This document shows, one piece after another, positions 53,895 through 62,182 of a DNA stretch of 64,000 nt (within the stretch, counting starts at the first letter, position 1; each line of letters begins with the position of its first letter). This stretch comes from Nitrospirota bacterium (GTDB lineage: Bacteria > Nitrospirota > Thermodesulfovibrionia > Thermodesulfovibrionales > UBA1546). The position numbers and the translations under genes were made by a program. Where the stretch lies: positions 1 through 64,000 of the forward strand of contig WPIF01000014.1 of NCBI GenBank assembly GCA_009773185.1, written 5' to 3'. The notes under the pieces are model-generated. The model had not been told where the DNA came from. It searched no databases and was given only the letters and a program-made list of their open reading frames with translations.

Positions 53895-54200
53895 CTATAT
53901 CATTTCATCGGATAGTCTATCAATCCAGTATCTTGGTTTTCTGTGAAGGTGAGCAACAGCTATGACAACAATTGTGTCTGAATCAATACCGTAAATAATT
54001 CCGTAAGGGAAACGGGTAAGCAGGCAGCGCCTGAGTTCGGGTTCTATTTCTGTACACGAAAGCGGAAATGCTGTAATTCTCTTGACAGTGCGGTCGAGGT
54101 CATCCAGAAAGCGTGTTCCTAAATCTTGCGATTGGGAATCATACCATGCAACAGCGTCATCAACCTAAAGTTGGGCAAGCTTCGAAAATCTAATCTTCAT
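53895..54200 (-). pseudogene. ParE/RelE-type toxin inactivated by a nonsense codon
   Basis: From ATG 54200 the frame reads MKIRFSKLAQL then TAG (54167-54165, codon 12). It then continues open for 89 codons: VDDAVAWYDSQSQDLGTRFL, ITAFPLSCTEIEPELRRCLL, TRFPYGIIYGIDSDTIVVIA, VAHLHRKPRYWIDRL. This is a complete ParE toxin apart from one base change (for example GAG to TAG). No in-frame start follows the stop. The ATG overlaps the antitoxin stop by 4 bp, as in live modules. A suppressor tRNA could in principle restore it. Confidence 0.85.
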
Positions 54201-54418
54201 CTACTGTGATGCTTTCTCATAACTTGTTCGTAGGAGACAGTTTTTAATTTGCCTGATTTATACGCTTTCCATCGGCTTCTTGCTTCCTCAGCCCAAACAC
54301 GGTCAATCTCGGGATCTGGTTTGTCGAGTTGCATCAGGATTGAATCAACGATCTCAAGCTTTGCATTATCGGGCAATGCTTGAATCCTTGCTTCAAGTTC
54401 TTTATTCTTTGTTGCCAT
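54197..54418 (-). CDS. Antitoxin, putative addiction module component family
   Basis: 73 residues. Features are an N-terminal helix (ELEARIQALPDNAKLEIVDS), the pattern PDPEIDRVWAEEARSRWKAY, and GKLKTVSYEQVMRK, as in the short antitoxins paired with ParE/RelE toxins. AAGGAGGGAGAA precedes the ATG. Gene intact, partner toxin broken. Confidence 0.88.
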   Translation of the reverse strand: MATKNKELEARIQALPDNAKLEIVDSILMQLDKPDPEIDRVWAEEARSRWKAYKSGKLKTVSYEQVMRKHHSR

Positions 54419-54450
54419 TTCTCCCTCCTTTCGCCTGCAGAATTGATTCT

Positions 54451-54459
54451 ATTATACCA
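54451..54459 (-). promoter_or_regulatory. Extended -10 promoter of the parDE-like module
   Basis: The minus strand has TGGTATAAT, an extended -10, about 33 bp upstream of the antitoxin ATG. A TTGATG lies 19 nt further up as a possible weak -35. Confidence 0.45.
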
Positions 54460-54519
54460 ATATCAGAGAGAAATTCATCAACCGGCTTATTGGTGCTGCA
54501 AGATATTCTCTCAGCTTTT

Positions 54520-54554
54520 AAATACCCTTCCTGCGCAAGAAGTTTTATGGGGCA
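54520..54554. repeat. 35-bp direct repeat, right copy
   Basis: AAATACCCTTCCTGCGCAAG and the following 15 bases match 53855-53889 with three mismatches. It lies just upstream of the module's promoter, so the two copies enclose the whole parDE-like operon. Confidence 0.75.
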
Positions 54555-54904
54555 TATATATAAAGCTTTGTTGGAATGAAGGGGGAAGCGGGGTGTTGGA
54601 TTTTTTTGTAGAGAGAGGAGGGGGAAGAGTGAAAATAGGCGCTGAACTGATTTGTTTTATCGAAGAATACTGCAAGTGTACCTAGGTTTTTTGTTCTAAC
54701 GTCTGCATTTGTTTTGAGGCGATAAATGTACGCAAAGAGCACAGCAAAGAGGATCAGGTCTTTACTTTTGACTTTTCATCGAGTAAATAAGAAAAAAACA
54801 GCTCTTAGTTGACTGAGAACTTTTGGCAAGAAGAAACAGGCGATATTCTTATCCGCTGCAAAGGGGCTTATTTCAGGGATTAGTAAAAATAGTTAGAACA
54901 AGGT
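54555..54904. other. Gap with a mobile-element-like end
   Basis: About 350 bp without a supportable gene. GGATCAGGTCTTTACTTTTG at 54751-54770 is nearly identical to the repeat at 14970-14991. Short open frames here lack ribosome sites. Confidence 0.45.
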
Positions 54905-55456
54905 CTAACGCGATCTTTTCCGCCCGGATGTTCGGTATCGCGCCATTTTCTCCCTAACCTCAAATCCGATTTTACTTTTCTTCGTCTCCGGCGGAGTCAT
55001 GAGTTGGCGTATAGCATCGAAGACAATCTTGAACTGTGCATCATATTTCTTTTCCATCTCATTTAGTTTTCGTGCAAGCTCGGCATTAGAGGCAAGCATC
55101 TGTCTGAGCTTAACAAATGCACGCATTATTTCGATATTTACTTTAACTGCTCGCTCGCTGTTCAGGACACTCGAAAGCATGGCAACACCCTGTTCTGTAA
55201 AAGCATATGGTAAATAACGCCGGCCTCCCCAATGACTTGAGGTGCCAAATTGGAACCTCAAGTTCTCGAACTCCGCTTTGTCGAGCTGAAACATAAAGTC
55301 AGCCGGAAAACGATTAGCATTTCTCTTGACTGCTCTCACCAGCATTTTTGTTTCTACACCATAAAGCTCTGACAGGTCGGCATCCAGCATAACCTTTTCC
55401 CCACGGATCATCAGAATCTTTTTTTCAATCATCTCAACTGGAATCAGCGTTTTCAT
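54905..55456 (-). CDS. ORF6N-domain DNA-binding protein
   Basis: 183 residues from ATG 55456, preceded by GGGAGG. The ORF6N domain (around 10-95) has the signature [20 protein letters not shown] followed by [16 protein letters not shown] and [20 protein letters not shown]. The rest is a coiled coil and a basic Arg-rich tail. ORF6N proteins are common on phages and integrated elements as antirepressor-like factors. It lies next to the toxin-antitoxin genes, supporting a mobile island. Confidence 0.9.
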   Translation of the reverse strand: MKTLIPVEMIEKKILMIRGEKVMLDADLSELYGVETKMLVRAVKRNANRFPADFMFQLDKAEFENLRFQFGTSSHWGGRRYLPYAFTEQGVAMLSSVLNSERAVKVNIEIMRAFVKLRQMLASNAELARKLNEMEKKYDAQFKIVFDAIRQLMTPPETKKSKIGFEVREKMARYRTSGRKRSR

Positions 55457-55609
55457 TATGCCTCCCAAAAATTTTTCCCTCAATCATATCCGTTCAAGTG
55501 AGAGAATTTCAAGAGAGAAAAAATATTATAAAGGGAACCTTTATAATAAGGCTTAACAACCCGCATTCTCCTGCCGGCATCATGGCAGTCTCTTAATTTT
55601 TTTTCTTAA

Positions 55610-55618
55610 TGCTATAAT
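55610..55618 (+). promoter_or_regulatory. Extended -10 promoter before tldD
   Basis: TGCTATAAT at 55610-55618 is an extended -10 about 40 bp before the tldD ATG. No clear -35 is seen. Confidence 0.4.
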
Positions 55619-55658
55619 AAATGGGATTGCCGCATAATAATAAAAATCGAGGGCATTA

Positions 55659-57041
55659 ATGCTGGATAAAGAACTGCTCCAAAAAATACTTAAAAAAACC
55701 CTTTCTTCCGGCGGGGAATATGCCGATGTGTTCGTTGAGCGCAGAAAACCGACATCCATCCAGCTTGAAGATGATAAGATAGAAAAAATATTCACAGGCA
55801 TTGATTCAGGAGTCGGTATAAGGCTTATCGCAAATAGCAAGACCTTCTATGCCTTCAGCAATGACCTGTCTGAAAAGGCATTATTGAATGTTGCAGAGAG
55901 CCTTACAAAGGCATCCAAATCTCCACAAAAGGACATAACCCTCGACCTCAGGAAACAAAGGCCTGAGGTAAACTTCAATATAAAATTAATCCCCGAAACT
56001 ATTCCTATGGATAAAAAAATAGAGCTTGTCAGAACTGCAAACAAGGCTGCGCGTGCTTTTGACAAAAGAATTAAACAGGTAATTGTAATGTACCGGGATT
56101 CTGTACAAAAAGTTCAGATAGCAACATCAGAAGGTTTCATAGCAGAAGATGAACGCATTCATACGCTTATGGTCGCCCACGTAATCGCATCTGATAACGG
56201 AATAATCCAGACAGGATACGAACCTGCCGGGGGCCTGGTAGGTTTTGAACTCTTTGAAAATGTAAAACCGGAAGAGCTTGCCTTAACAGCAGCGCGGCGC
56301 GCAACAATGATACTTACGGCAAGAAGGGCTCCCGGAGGAAGAATGCCTGTTGTAATATCATCCAATGCAGGCGGCACAATGATACACGAAGCCATAGGCC
56401 ACGGGCTTGAGGCCGACCTTGCACAGCAGGGCCTTTCAGTATATTCAAATAAGGCAGGCGAAATGGTAGCATCGCCCTTAATCACTGTTCTTGATGACGC
56501 CACTATTCCAAATAAACGGGGATCTTTCAGATTTGATGACGAAGGAACACCTTCACAAAGAACAGTCCTTGTTAAAAACGGGGTGCTGACAGGTTATATG
56601 TATGACAAATACACTGCCATGCAGGACAAAACAAGGTCCACAGGCAATGGACGCAGGGAGTCCTATCACAGCAGGCCGATTCCGAGAATGACCAATACAT
56701 TTATAGCTTCAGGGGAATCTCTGCCTGAAGATGTTCTAAAATCTACATCTAAGGGCCTTTTCGTTAAAAAGATGGGCGGCGGCCAGGTTAATACAGTAAC
56801 CGGAGATTTTGTTTTTGAGGTACAGGAGGGCTATATAATTGACAATGGAAGGATTGGAGAGCCAGTGAGAGGGGCTACGCTCACAGGCAATGGCCCGGAA
56901 GTGCTGAAATCCATTGATAGGGTCGGCTCTGACATGGGGTTTTCAATAGGAACATGCGGGAAGGACAACCAGGGAGTGCCTGTATCAGATGCAATGCCTA
57001 CAATAAGAATACCTGAAATTGTTGTAGGCGGCGAGGCATAG
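55659..57041 (+). CDS. tldD: TldD metalloprotease subunit
   Basis: 460 residues. The zinc motif is HEAIGHGLEAD (around residues 243-253). The N-terminal ADVFVERRKPTSIQLEDDKI and C-terminal MRGGEVNP-like MGGGQVNTVTGDFVFEV and GNGPEVLKSIDRVGSDM are typical. TldD pairs with TldE (PmbA) to form a hollow protease that trims peptides such as microcins or CcdA. No tldE follows in this window; the next gene is lpxC. A GAGGG ribosome site precedes the ATG. Confidence 0.95.
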   Translation: MLDKELLQKILKKTLSSGGEYADVFVERRKPTSIQLEDDKIEKIFTGIDSGVGIRLIANSKTFYAFSNDLSEKALLNVAESLTKASKSPQKDITLDLRKQRPEVNFNIKLIPETIPMDKKIELVRTANKAARAFDKRIKQVIVMYRDSVQKVQIATSEGFIAEDERIHTLMVAHVIASDNGIIQTGYEPAGGLVGFELFENVKPEELALTAARRATMILTARRAPGGRMPVVISSNAGGTMIHEAIGHGLEADLAQQGLSVYSNKAGEMVASPLITVLDDATIPNKRGSFRFDDEGTPSQRTVLVKNGVLTGYMYDKYTAMQDKTRSTGNGRRESYHSRPIPRMTNTFIASGESLPEDVLKSTSKGLFVKKMGGGQVNTVTGDFVFEVQEGYIIDNGRIGEPVRGATLTGNGPEVLKSIDRVGSDMGFSIGTCGKDNQGVPVSDAMPTIRIPEIVVGGEA

Positions 57042-57131
57042 TCTGTTAATAGTGTGTTGATAACTACACATCTGATGAATATAAACAACACCTTTTATCC
57101 GTAAATCCCTTGATTTTAAAAAAAAATTATC

Positions 57132-57147
57132 TGGCACTCTATTTGCA
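57132..57147 (+). promoter_or_regulatory. Sigma54-type promoter upstream of lpxC
   Basis: TGGCACTCTATTTGCA has the -24 GG and -12 GC exactly ten bases apart and matches the consensus TGGCAC-N5-TTGCA. Transcription would start near 57158, four bases before the lpxC ATG, so the message would be nearly leaderless. Confidence 0.55.
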
Positions 57148-57161
57148 TTCATTTAACGGTC

Positions 57162-58040
57162 ATGCGTTTGCAAAGAACAATAAAACAGGAAGTGAGCTTC
57201 GAAGGCATAGGGCTTCATACAGGTAACCATGTCAACGTACAACTCAAGCCTGCATCGAGAGATACCGGCATTATTTTCCATAGAATAGACAAAAATGTAA
57301 TGATAAGGGCGCATGTAGGCGAAGTTTCAGACACTGCGTTTGCAACAAGTCTCGGCTCTAATGGCACAAGAATAAAGACTGTTGAACATATTCTTGCAGC
57401 TATATCAGGACTGGGAATAGATAATCTTGTTATTGAGATGGATGGCTCTGAGGTACCAATTCTTGACGGCAGTTCTACTGAACTTATTGCTCTAATCCTG
57501 AAAGGCGGAATCGCAAAACAGGGCAAAAAAAGACCGTATCTGCGTATTGTAAAGCCTGTTGTTCTCGAGGACGGGCATTCTGAGATTGCTGCCTTTCCGT
57601 ATGAGGGCAGAAAAATTACTTACAGAATACATTTCAATCACCACCTTTTAGGCGAACAAAGGCTGAGCATTGAACTCAATGAGGAAACCTTCATAAAAGA
57701 AGTGGCCCCGGCAAGGACCTTCGGGTTTTTAAAGGATGTAGAATATCTGAGGGCAAACGGCCTTGTAAAGGGAGGCTCGCTGGATAATGCTATAATCCTT
57801 GGAGACAACGGGGTAATTAACAAAACAGGCCTGAGGTTCAAAGATGAATTTGTAAGACATAAAATACTTGATTTTATTGGAGATTTCTCCCTGATAGGGT
57901 TTCCTGTGCATGGCCATATAATAGCAAACAGGGCAGGACATTCAACGAACATAAAGTTTATAAAGAAACTGCTTTCAGCTACGGATTGCTGGGAAATTGT
58001 ATCAGATGTTGAGCATGCCCAGGCACTGACTTACTCATAA
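57162..58040 (+). CDS. lpxC: UDP-3-O-acyl-N-acetylglucosamine deacetylase
   Basis: 292 residues starting MRLQRTIKQEVSFEGIGLHT. Zinc ligands and active-site residues are in KTVEHILAAI (His), FVRHKILDFIGDFSL (His and Asp) and PVHGHIIANRAGHSTN. It commits precursor to lipid A synthesis, showing an LPS-bearing outer membrane. No Shine-Dalgarno precedes the ATG, consistent with the sigma54-type site just upstream. It converges on the microgene and its terminator. Confidence 0.97.
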   Translation: MRLQRTIKQEVSFEGIGLHTGNHVNVQLKPASRDTGIIFHRIDKNVMIRAHVGEVSDTAFATSLGSNGTRIKTVEHILAAISGLGIDNLVIEMDGSEVPILDGSSTELIALILKGGIAKQGKKRPYLRIVKPVVLEDGHSEIAAFPYEGRKITYRIHFNHHLLGEQRLSIELNEETFIKEVAPARTFGFLKDVEYLRANGLVKGGSLDNAIILGDNGVINKTGLRFKDEFVRHKILDFIGDFSLIGFPVHGHIIANRAGHSTNIKFIKKLLSATDCWEIVSDVEHAQALTYS

Positions 58041-58120
58041 AAAACACTGTAATTTCAAGATGTTACAAAATTGTACTTGATTTATTTGTAAAAATCAGTA
58101 TCTTATAAGGATAGCCTCTG

Positions 58121-58152
58121 AAAAAAGAGGCTGGAGAGTCGGATCTCCAGCC
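58121..58152 (-). terminator. Rho-independent terminator of the microgene transcript
   Basis: On the minus strand GGCTGGAGA / TCTCCAGCC form a 9-bp stem with a 6-nt loop, followed by TCTTTTTT. It lies 21 nt after the microgene stop. On the plus strand no U-run follows, so it serves the minus strand. Confidence 0.85.
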
Positions 58153-58173
58153 CAAAAGATTCTAAACAGTAAC

Positions 58174-58218
58174 TTATTTCTTTTTCTTCTTTGCTGCTGC
58201 TTTCTTCTTAGCTGCCAT
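58174..58218 (-). CDS. 14-residue Lys/Ala peptide microgene
   Basis: The frame ATG-to-TAA encodes MAAKKKAAAKKKKK. A strong extended ribosome site, GAGGGGGTGA, lies 6 nt before the ATG, and a hairpin terminator follows. It starts 45 bp after the HTH-nucleotidyltransferase gene stop and probably shares its transcript. The product resembles tails of histone-like or ribosomal proteins and may bind nucleic acid. It is too short for homology; the flanking signals are the evidence. Confidence 0.6.
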   Translation of the reverse strand: MAAKKKAAAKKKKK

Positions 58219-58262
58219 TATAGTTCACCCCCTCTCCATCCCCCTAAGGGGAAAGCATAAAG

Positions 58263-58835
58263 TTATATTCTGCCTATCAGGGTAATTCTTTTTCCTGACA
58301 GCAGTTTTTCCAGATCAATATCTCCTTTTTCCTTTTTGACCTTATATTCCGAGTCATCAAGCACTGTATAATGAATCTTCTTGCCAAATTCATCCTCCAG
58401 GGCCTTCAGGCTTGCTCCGATATTATTGGACGTTGCACCGATTATGAAAAGGTCAACCGTGCCTACATCCTCGCTCTCTGCATATGGACCGTAAAGGAAT
58501 GCTGCCTTTGCACCGGACTTTCTGGCCAATGTCTTTAAAGCGCCGGGCAGACCGAGAGATTTGGCAATGAGGTTCTTGAGTTCTGAAAACAACTGGGACG
58601 TCTTATTAGCCTGAAAGTATTTCAGATTAGCAACCTTATGGCTGAACACTATACCCATCTTTTCGAGGTTATCGAGTTCTCTCTTGACACCGGATGGATT
58701 CTTTCTTATGAGAGTTGCTATTTCCCTGACATAGAATTTTTCATCAGGGCTGTTTAAAAGAAGGGCCAGCAGGTCAGCTCTTATAGTTGATGAGAAGAGC
58801 ATCTTTAGGGTCTCTCCTGTTGGCTGTTTTACCAT
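58263..58835 (-). CDS. HTH regulator fused to a degenerate nucleotidyltransferase domain
   Basis: 190 residues. The N-terminal winged helix (around 10-85) has SSTIRADLLALLLNSPDEKF, VREIATLIRKNPSGVKRELD and KMGIVFSHKVANLKYF. The C-terminal half has the nucleotidyltransferase pattern AAFLYGPYAESEDVGTVDLFII, where the usual GS-x(8-9)-D-x-D has GP and T-x-D, so the first catalytic Asp is missing. This family is known as ArsR-type regulators with a nucleotidyltransferase fold; catalytic activity is doubtful. It precedes the microgene. Confidence 0.8.
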   Translation of the reverse strand: MVKQPTGETLKMLFSSTIRADLLALLLNSPDEKFYVREIATLIRKNPSGVKRELDNLEKMGIVFSHKVANLKYFQANKTSQLFSELKNLIAKSLGLPGALKTLARKSGAKAAFLYGPYAESEDVGTVDLFIIGATSNNIGASLKALEDEFGKKIHYTVLDDSEYKVKKEKGDIDLEKLLSGKRITLIGRI

Positions 58836-59218
58836 CTTGCATTATGTTATATCATAACAATTCAGGTTTGTCAACAAAAAAATCAATATTTTATACAAAC
58901 CTCTATTTTTTTTATTCGATAGCTGAAGTAACAGTCAACGACCAAGCCGTTAATGAATACAGAAACATACATAAGGCATAAGGATTGATGCAGTTGTAAA
59001 TACAGTACACTTAGTTGCATATACAAGAAACTTGCTAATTGATACAGAAGAGCAAATTAATGAGAACTTTGATGCTGTAGGCGGAACAATCGCATACAAA
59101 CACGTTAAATACTATATATAGTGGCCGCTGATAAACCGCATACAAGTTGCAAAATATCTAAACTTTAAACTTTAGGTTTGAATAACGCCCTTTGTTTCTA
59201 AGCGTTGAAAACCGTTAT
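58836..59218. other. Gap with a possible gene remnant
   Basis: About 380 bp. On the plus strand a 43-codon open stretch ends at 59121 (NLLIDTEEQINENFDAVGG ... VKYYI) but has no start codon or ribosome site, so it may be the end of a lost gene. Nothing else is supported. Confidence 0.3.
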
Positions 59219-59548
59219 TTATTGTTTAGTCTCGGTATATGCATTGTCGCATACTTTACCGTTGCTGTCGAAATCCACGATCAGAGCGGCACTAACGGTT
59301 TTTGCGCCGCCATGAGATGAGAATGCATAAACATAAGTCCACCGCTCCACACACCCAGCCGGATGTCCCTGTAAAGGAGCTGTTACCTGATAAGGTTCGC
59401 CGAACCACTCCCTGATCTGGGTCTTGGTGTGAACGCCCTTCCTGATATCATTTACGTGTGTCCTGTCGAATTGCTTGCCTGATGAAGCGCAGGCAAATAT
59501 CACCATGGCTGCTGCTGCCAATAAACAGATTCTCACAGATGCCTTCAT
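59219..59548 (-). CDS. SmpA/BamE-like lipoprotein
   Basis: 109 residues from ATG 59548, preceded by AAAGGAGGG; a longer frame adds an unlikely 18 residues. The signal ends in a lipobox FAC-A (around residues 18-21). The BamE-like motif is DIRKGVHTKTQIREWFGEPY followed by ERWTYVYAF. Such lipoproteins sit in the outer membrane, often in the BAM complex. It stands alone between the remnant gap and fabF. Confidence 0.85.
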   Translation of the reverse strand: MKASVRICLLAAAAMVIFACASSGKQFDRTHVNDIRKGVHTKTQIREWFGEPYQVTAPLQGHPAGCVERWTYVYAFSSHGGAKTVSAALIVDFDSNGKVCDNAYTETKQ

Positions 59549-59704
59549 CTTACCCTCCTTTAAAGCTGGAATATCCCCTGTTCTTAAACTGTACCAACTC
59601 AATAATTCGGTAACTTTCTAAATCATAGCACTTGTTTATTTCAGGGTCAATTAAAGTCCGGAAATTTATTAGGTAATTGTACTGGGAGAATTGATAATTT
59701 TGGG

Positions 59705-60949
59705 TTAAGCTTTGTATCTCTTGAAAATAAGGCAGGCGTTTGTTCCGCCGAAGCCGAAGGAATTCGACATCACGCAGTTCACTTCCATCTTCCTTGCCTT
59801 GTTAGGGACATAATCAAGGTCGCACTGCGGGTCAGGATTATCAAGATTTATTGTCGGAGGCACAATATTATCCCTCATGCACAGGACGCTTATGACAGCC
59901 TCCACGCCTCCTGCAGCGCCAAGCAAATGGCCTGTCATGGACTTTGTCGAACTCATTGCAACTTTATAGGCATGTTCCTTAAAAACCGTTTTTACAGCAA
60001 TACTTTCGAGTTCATCACCATATTTCGTGGATGTGCCATGGGCATTTATGTAGTCAATATCTGACGGGTTAAGGCCTCCGTCCCTGAAAGCCATTGCCAT
60101 GCACCGCGCTGCGCCCTCGCCTTCAGGCGCAGGCGAAGTTATGTGATATGCATCTGACGTCATTCCATATCCGACAACTTCTGCCTGTATCTTTGCCCCT
60201 CTTGCAAGTGCGCTTTCGAGGCTCTCAAGCACCATAATGCCGGAGCCCTCTCCCATTACAAAACCGTCTCTGTCCCTGTCAAAAGGCCTGCTTGCCTTTT
60301 CAGGTTCATTGTTTCGTGTCGAGAGCGCCTTCATTGCATTGAAACCGCCTATGCCCAATGGAGTTATGACTGATTCAGAGCCTCCTGCAATCATTGCCTC
60401 AGCATCACCCCGCTGAATCATCTTAAAGGCATCCCCGATTGCATGGCTTCCTGAGGCGCATGCAGTCGCCACTGCAGAATTCGGGCCTTTAGCGCCAAAT
60501 CTTATAGATACCTGACCGGCTGCAAGGTTTATTATCAGCATAGGGATAAAAAAAGGCGTAATCCTTCTGGGGCCTCTCTCAAGCAGGACAGAATGATAAT
60601 GCTCAATAGCAGGCAGCCCGCCAATGCCTGAACCGATTATAACTCCGACCTTTTCAGTATTGGCTTCCGTCACCTTTAAACCCGAATCCTTCATCGCCAT
60701 ATCAGAAGCTGCAATAGCGAGATGGATAAAACGGTCCATCTTCTTTACTTCTTTAGGCTCTATGTAGTCTTCAGGGTTAAAGCCCTCTATCTCGCCTGCT
60801 ATCTGCGTTGTAAATGCCGAGGAGTCAAAGTGGGTAAGCCTTCTGACGCCTGACCTGCCTTCAATAAGCCCTTTCCAGCTTTTTTCGGCTCCAATCCCGA
60901 GAGGCGTGACAATACCCACCCCTGTTACAACAACTCTCTTTTTTCCCAT
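59705..60949 (-). CDS. fabF: 3-oxoacyl-[acyl-carrier-protein] synthase II
   Basis: 414 residues. The nucleophile Cys is in AVATACASGSHAIGD (around residue 165), the two His in NAHGTSTKYGDELE and SMTGHLLGAAGG, and the end NSFGFGGTNACLIF is intact. It elongates acyl-ACP by two carbons. Its ATG overlaps the acpP stop by one base (TAATG), so the two are tightly coupled in fabG-acpP-fabF. Confidence 0.97.
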   Translation of the reverse strand: MGKKRVVVTGVGIVTPLGIGAEKSWKGLIEGRSGVRRLTHFDSSAFTTQIAGEIEGFNPEDYIEPKEVKKMDRFIHLAIAASDMAMKDSGLKVTEANTEKVGVIIGSGIGGLPAIEHYHSVLLERGPRRITPFFIPMLIINLAAGQVSIRFGAKGPNSAVATACASGSHAIGDAFKMIQRGDAEAMIAGGSESVITPLGIGGFNAMKALSTRNNEPEKASRPFDRDRDGFVMGEGSGIMVLESLESALARGAKIQAEVVGYGMTSDAYHITSPAPEGEGAARCMAMAFRDGGLNPSDIDYINAHGTSTKYGDELESIAVKTVFKEHAYKVAMSSTKSMTGHLLGAAGGVEAVISVLCMRDNIVPPTINLDNPDPQCDLDYVPNKARKMEVNCVMSNSFGFGGTNACLIFKRYKA

Positions 60950-61179
60950 TAAGGCTTTTTGCTGTTAATATACGCTATTGCGTCTTTTACCTTGGTTATC
61001 TTCTCAGCATCTTCATCAGGTATCTCTATATTGAAAGCCTCTTCAAATGCCATTACAAGTTCAACAGTATCCAGAGAGTCTGCACCGAGATCCTCAACAA
61101 AAGATGCCTCGGGCGTTACCTCAGCAGAATTAACCCCGAGCTGTTTTGATATAATCTCTTTTACTTTTTCGTCAACCAT
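60949..61179 (-). CDS. acpP: Acyl carrier protein
   Basis: 76 residues. Ser in [15 protein letters not shown] carries the phosphopantetheine arm. [19 protein letters not shown] and [15 protein letters not shown] are standard. It holds growing fatty acids for FabG and FabF encoded on either side. GGAGGTGCTTTA precedes the ATG. Confidence 0.98.
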   Translation of the reverse strand: MVDEKVKEIISKQLGVNSAEVTPEASFVEDLGADSLDTVELVMAFEEAFNIEIPDEDAEKITKVKDAIAYINSKKP

Positions 61180-61226
61180 TAAAGCACCTCCAATTAAATT
61201 CTTATTTTAAACTGCACAGCTAAAAT

Positions 61227-61967
61227 TTATACGTACATGCCTCCATTAACATGTATTACCTGTCCCGTTATATACCCTGCCTCCGGCGATGCAAGAAAAA
61301 CAACAGCATTTGCAACATCCTCGGGCGTGCCGAACCTCCCTAACGGGATTGCTCTCTTCATCTCATCCTTAACGTTTTCAGGGAGGGCATCAGTCATCGC
61401 AGTTGTTATGAAGCCGGGGGCAACGGCATTTGCAGTTATGCCCCTGCTTGCATATTCCTTTGCAGTAGTCTTTGTCAGGCCGACAATCCCTGCCTTTGAC
61501 GCGCTGTAGTTTGCCTGTCCAGAATTTCCCATGAATGCAACAACGGATGCGATATTTATAATCCGTCCATACCTCTGCTTTGCCATTACCTTAATTGCCT
61601 CTTTCGAGCAAAGAAACACGCTCTTCAGGTTAATGTTAATTACAGTATCCCAATCCTCTTCTTTCATCCTCATTATAAGGCCGTCTCTTGTTATGCCTGC
61701 ATTATTTATGAGAATGTTTATTTTACCAAATTCTTTCGATATATCTTCAAATATTTTAATTACCTCATCTGATTTCGAAACATCGAGCTTAACCGGCATT
61801 GCCTTTACGCCAAGCTTTTCAAGCTCAGCCGCGGTATCTTTTGCCTGTTCAAGGCTGATATCGGCAATAACAAGATTAACGCCTTTTCTGGCAAGCGCAT
61901 CAGCTATTGCCTTCCCGATACCACGCGCCCCCCCTGTAACAACAGCAACCTGTTCCCTAAAATCCAT
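61227..61967 (-). CDS. fabG: 3-oxoacyl-[acyl-carrier-protein] reductase
   Basis: 246 residues, short-chain dehydrogenase. The NADP site TGGARGIGKAIADAL, the NNAG motif (ILINNAGITRD) and the Ser-Tyr-Lys triad (IINIASV, NYSASKAG) are intact. It reduces beta-ketoacyl-ACP in the fatty-acid cycle. First gene of fabG-acpP-fabF in this window. Confidence 0.97.
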   Translation of the reverse strand: MDFREQVAVVTGGARGIGKAIADALARKGVNLVIADISLEQAKDTAAELEKLGVKAMPVKLDVSKSDEVIKIFEDISKEFGKINILINNAGITRDGLIMRMKEEDWDTVININLKSVFLCSKEAIKVMAKQRYGRIINIASVVAFMGNSGQANYSASKAGIVGLTKTTAKEYASRGITANAVAPGFITTAMTDALPENVKDEMKRAIPLGRFGTPEDVANAVVFLASPEAGYITGQVIHVNGGMYV

Positions 61968-62134
61968 TTTTTCCTCCAGAAAAAAGCCGGCTATAATTTT
62001 AACAGAGAATTCTTATTATTTTCCAGTCTTTTTAGAAAAGATCCGTCTTTCCATTTTTCAGGACAGAAAAGCAGAATCCTTGTTCACATGGAAATCTTAT
62101 CTTATTGGAAGTAAAAAAAACAAGCATTGCGGTG

Positions 62135-62143
62135 TGTTATAAT
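62135..62143 (+). promoter_or_regulatory. Extended -10 promoter before galU
   Basis: TGTTATAAT at 62135-62143 is an extended -10, 40 bp before the galU ATG. No matching -35 is evident. Confidence 0.45.
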
Positions 62144-62182
62144 TTATGGTATTAGTTTATATTAGTACAACAATATAATTTT

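Noticed and set aside
58986-59121. Small plus-strand gene
   Set aside because: No start codon in frame and a stop immediately upstream; kept only as a possible remnant.
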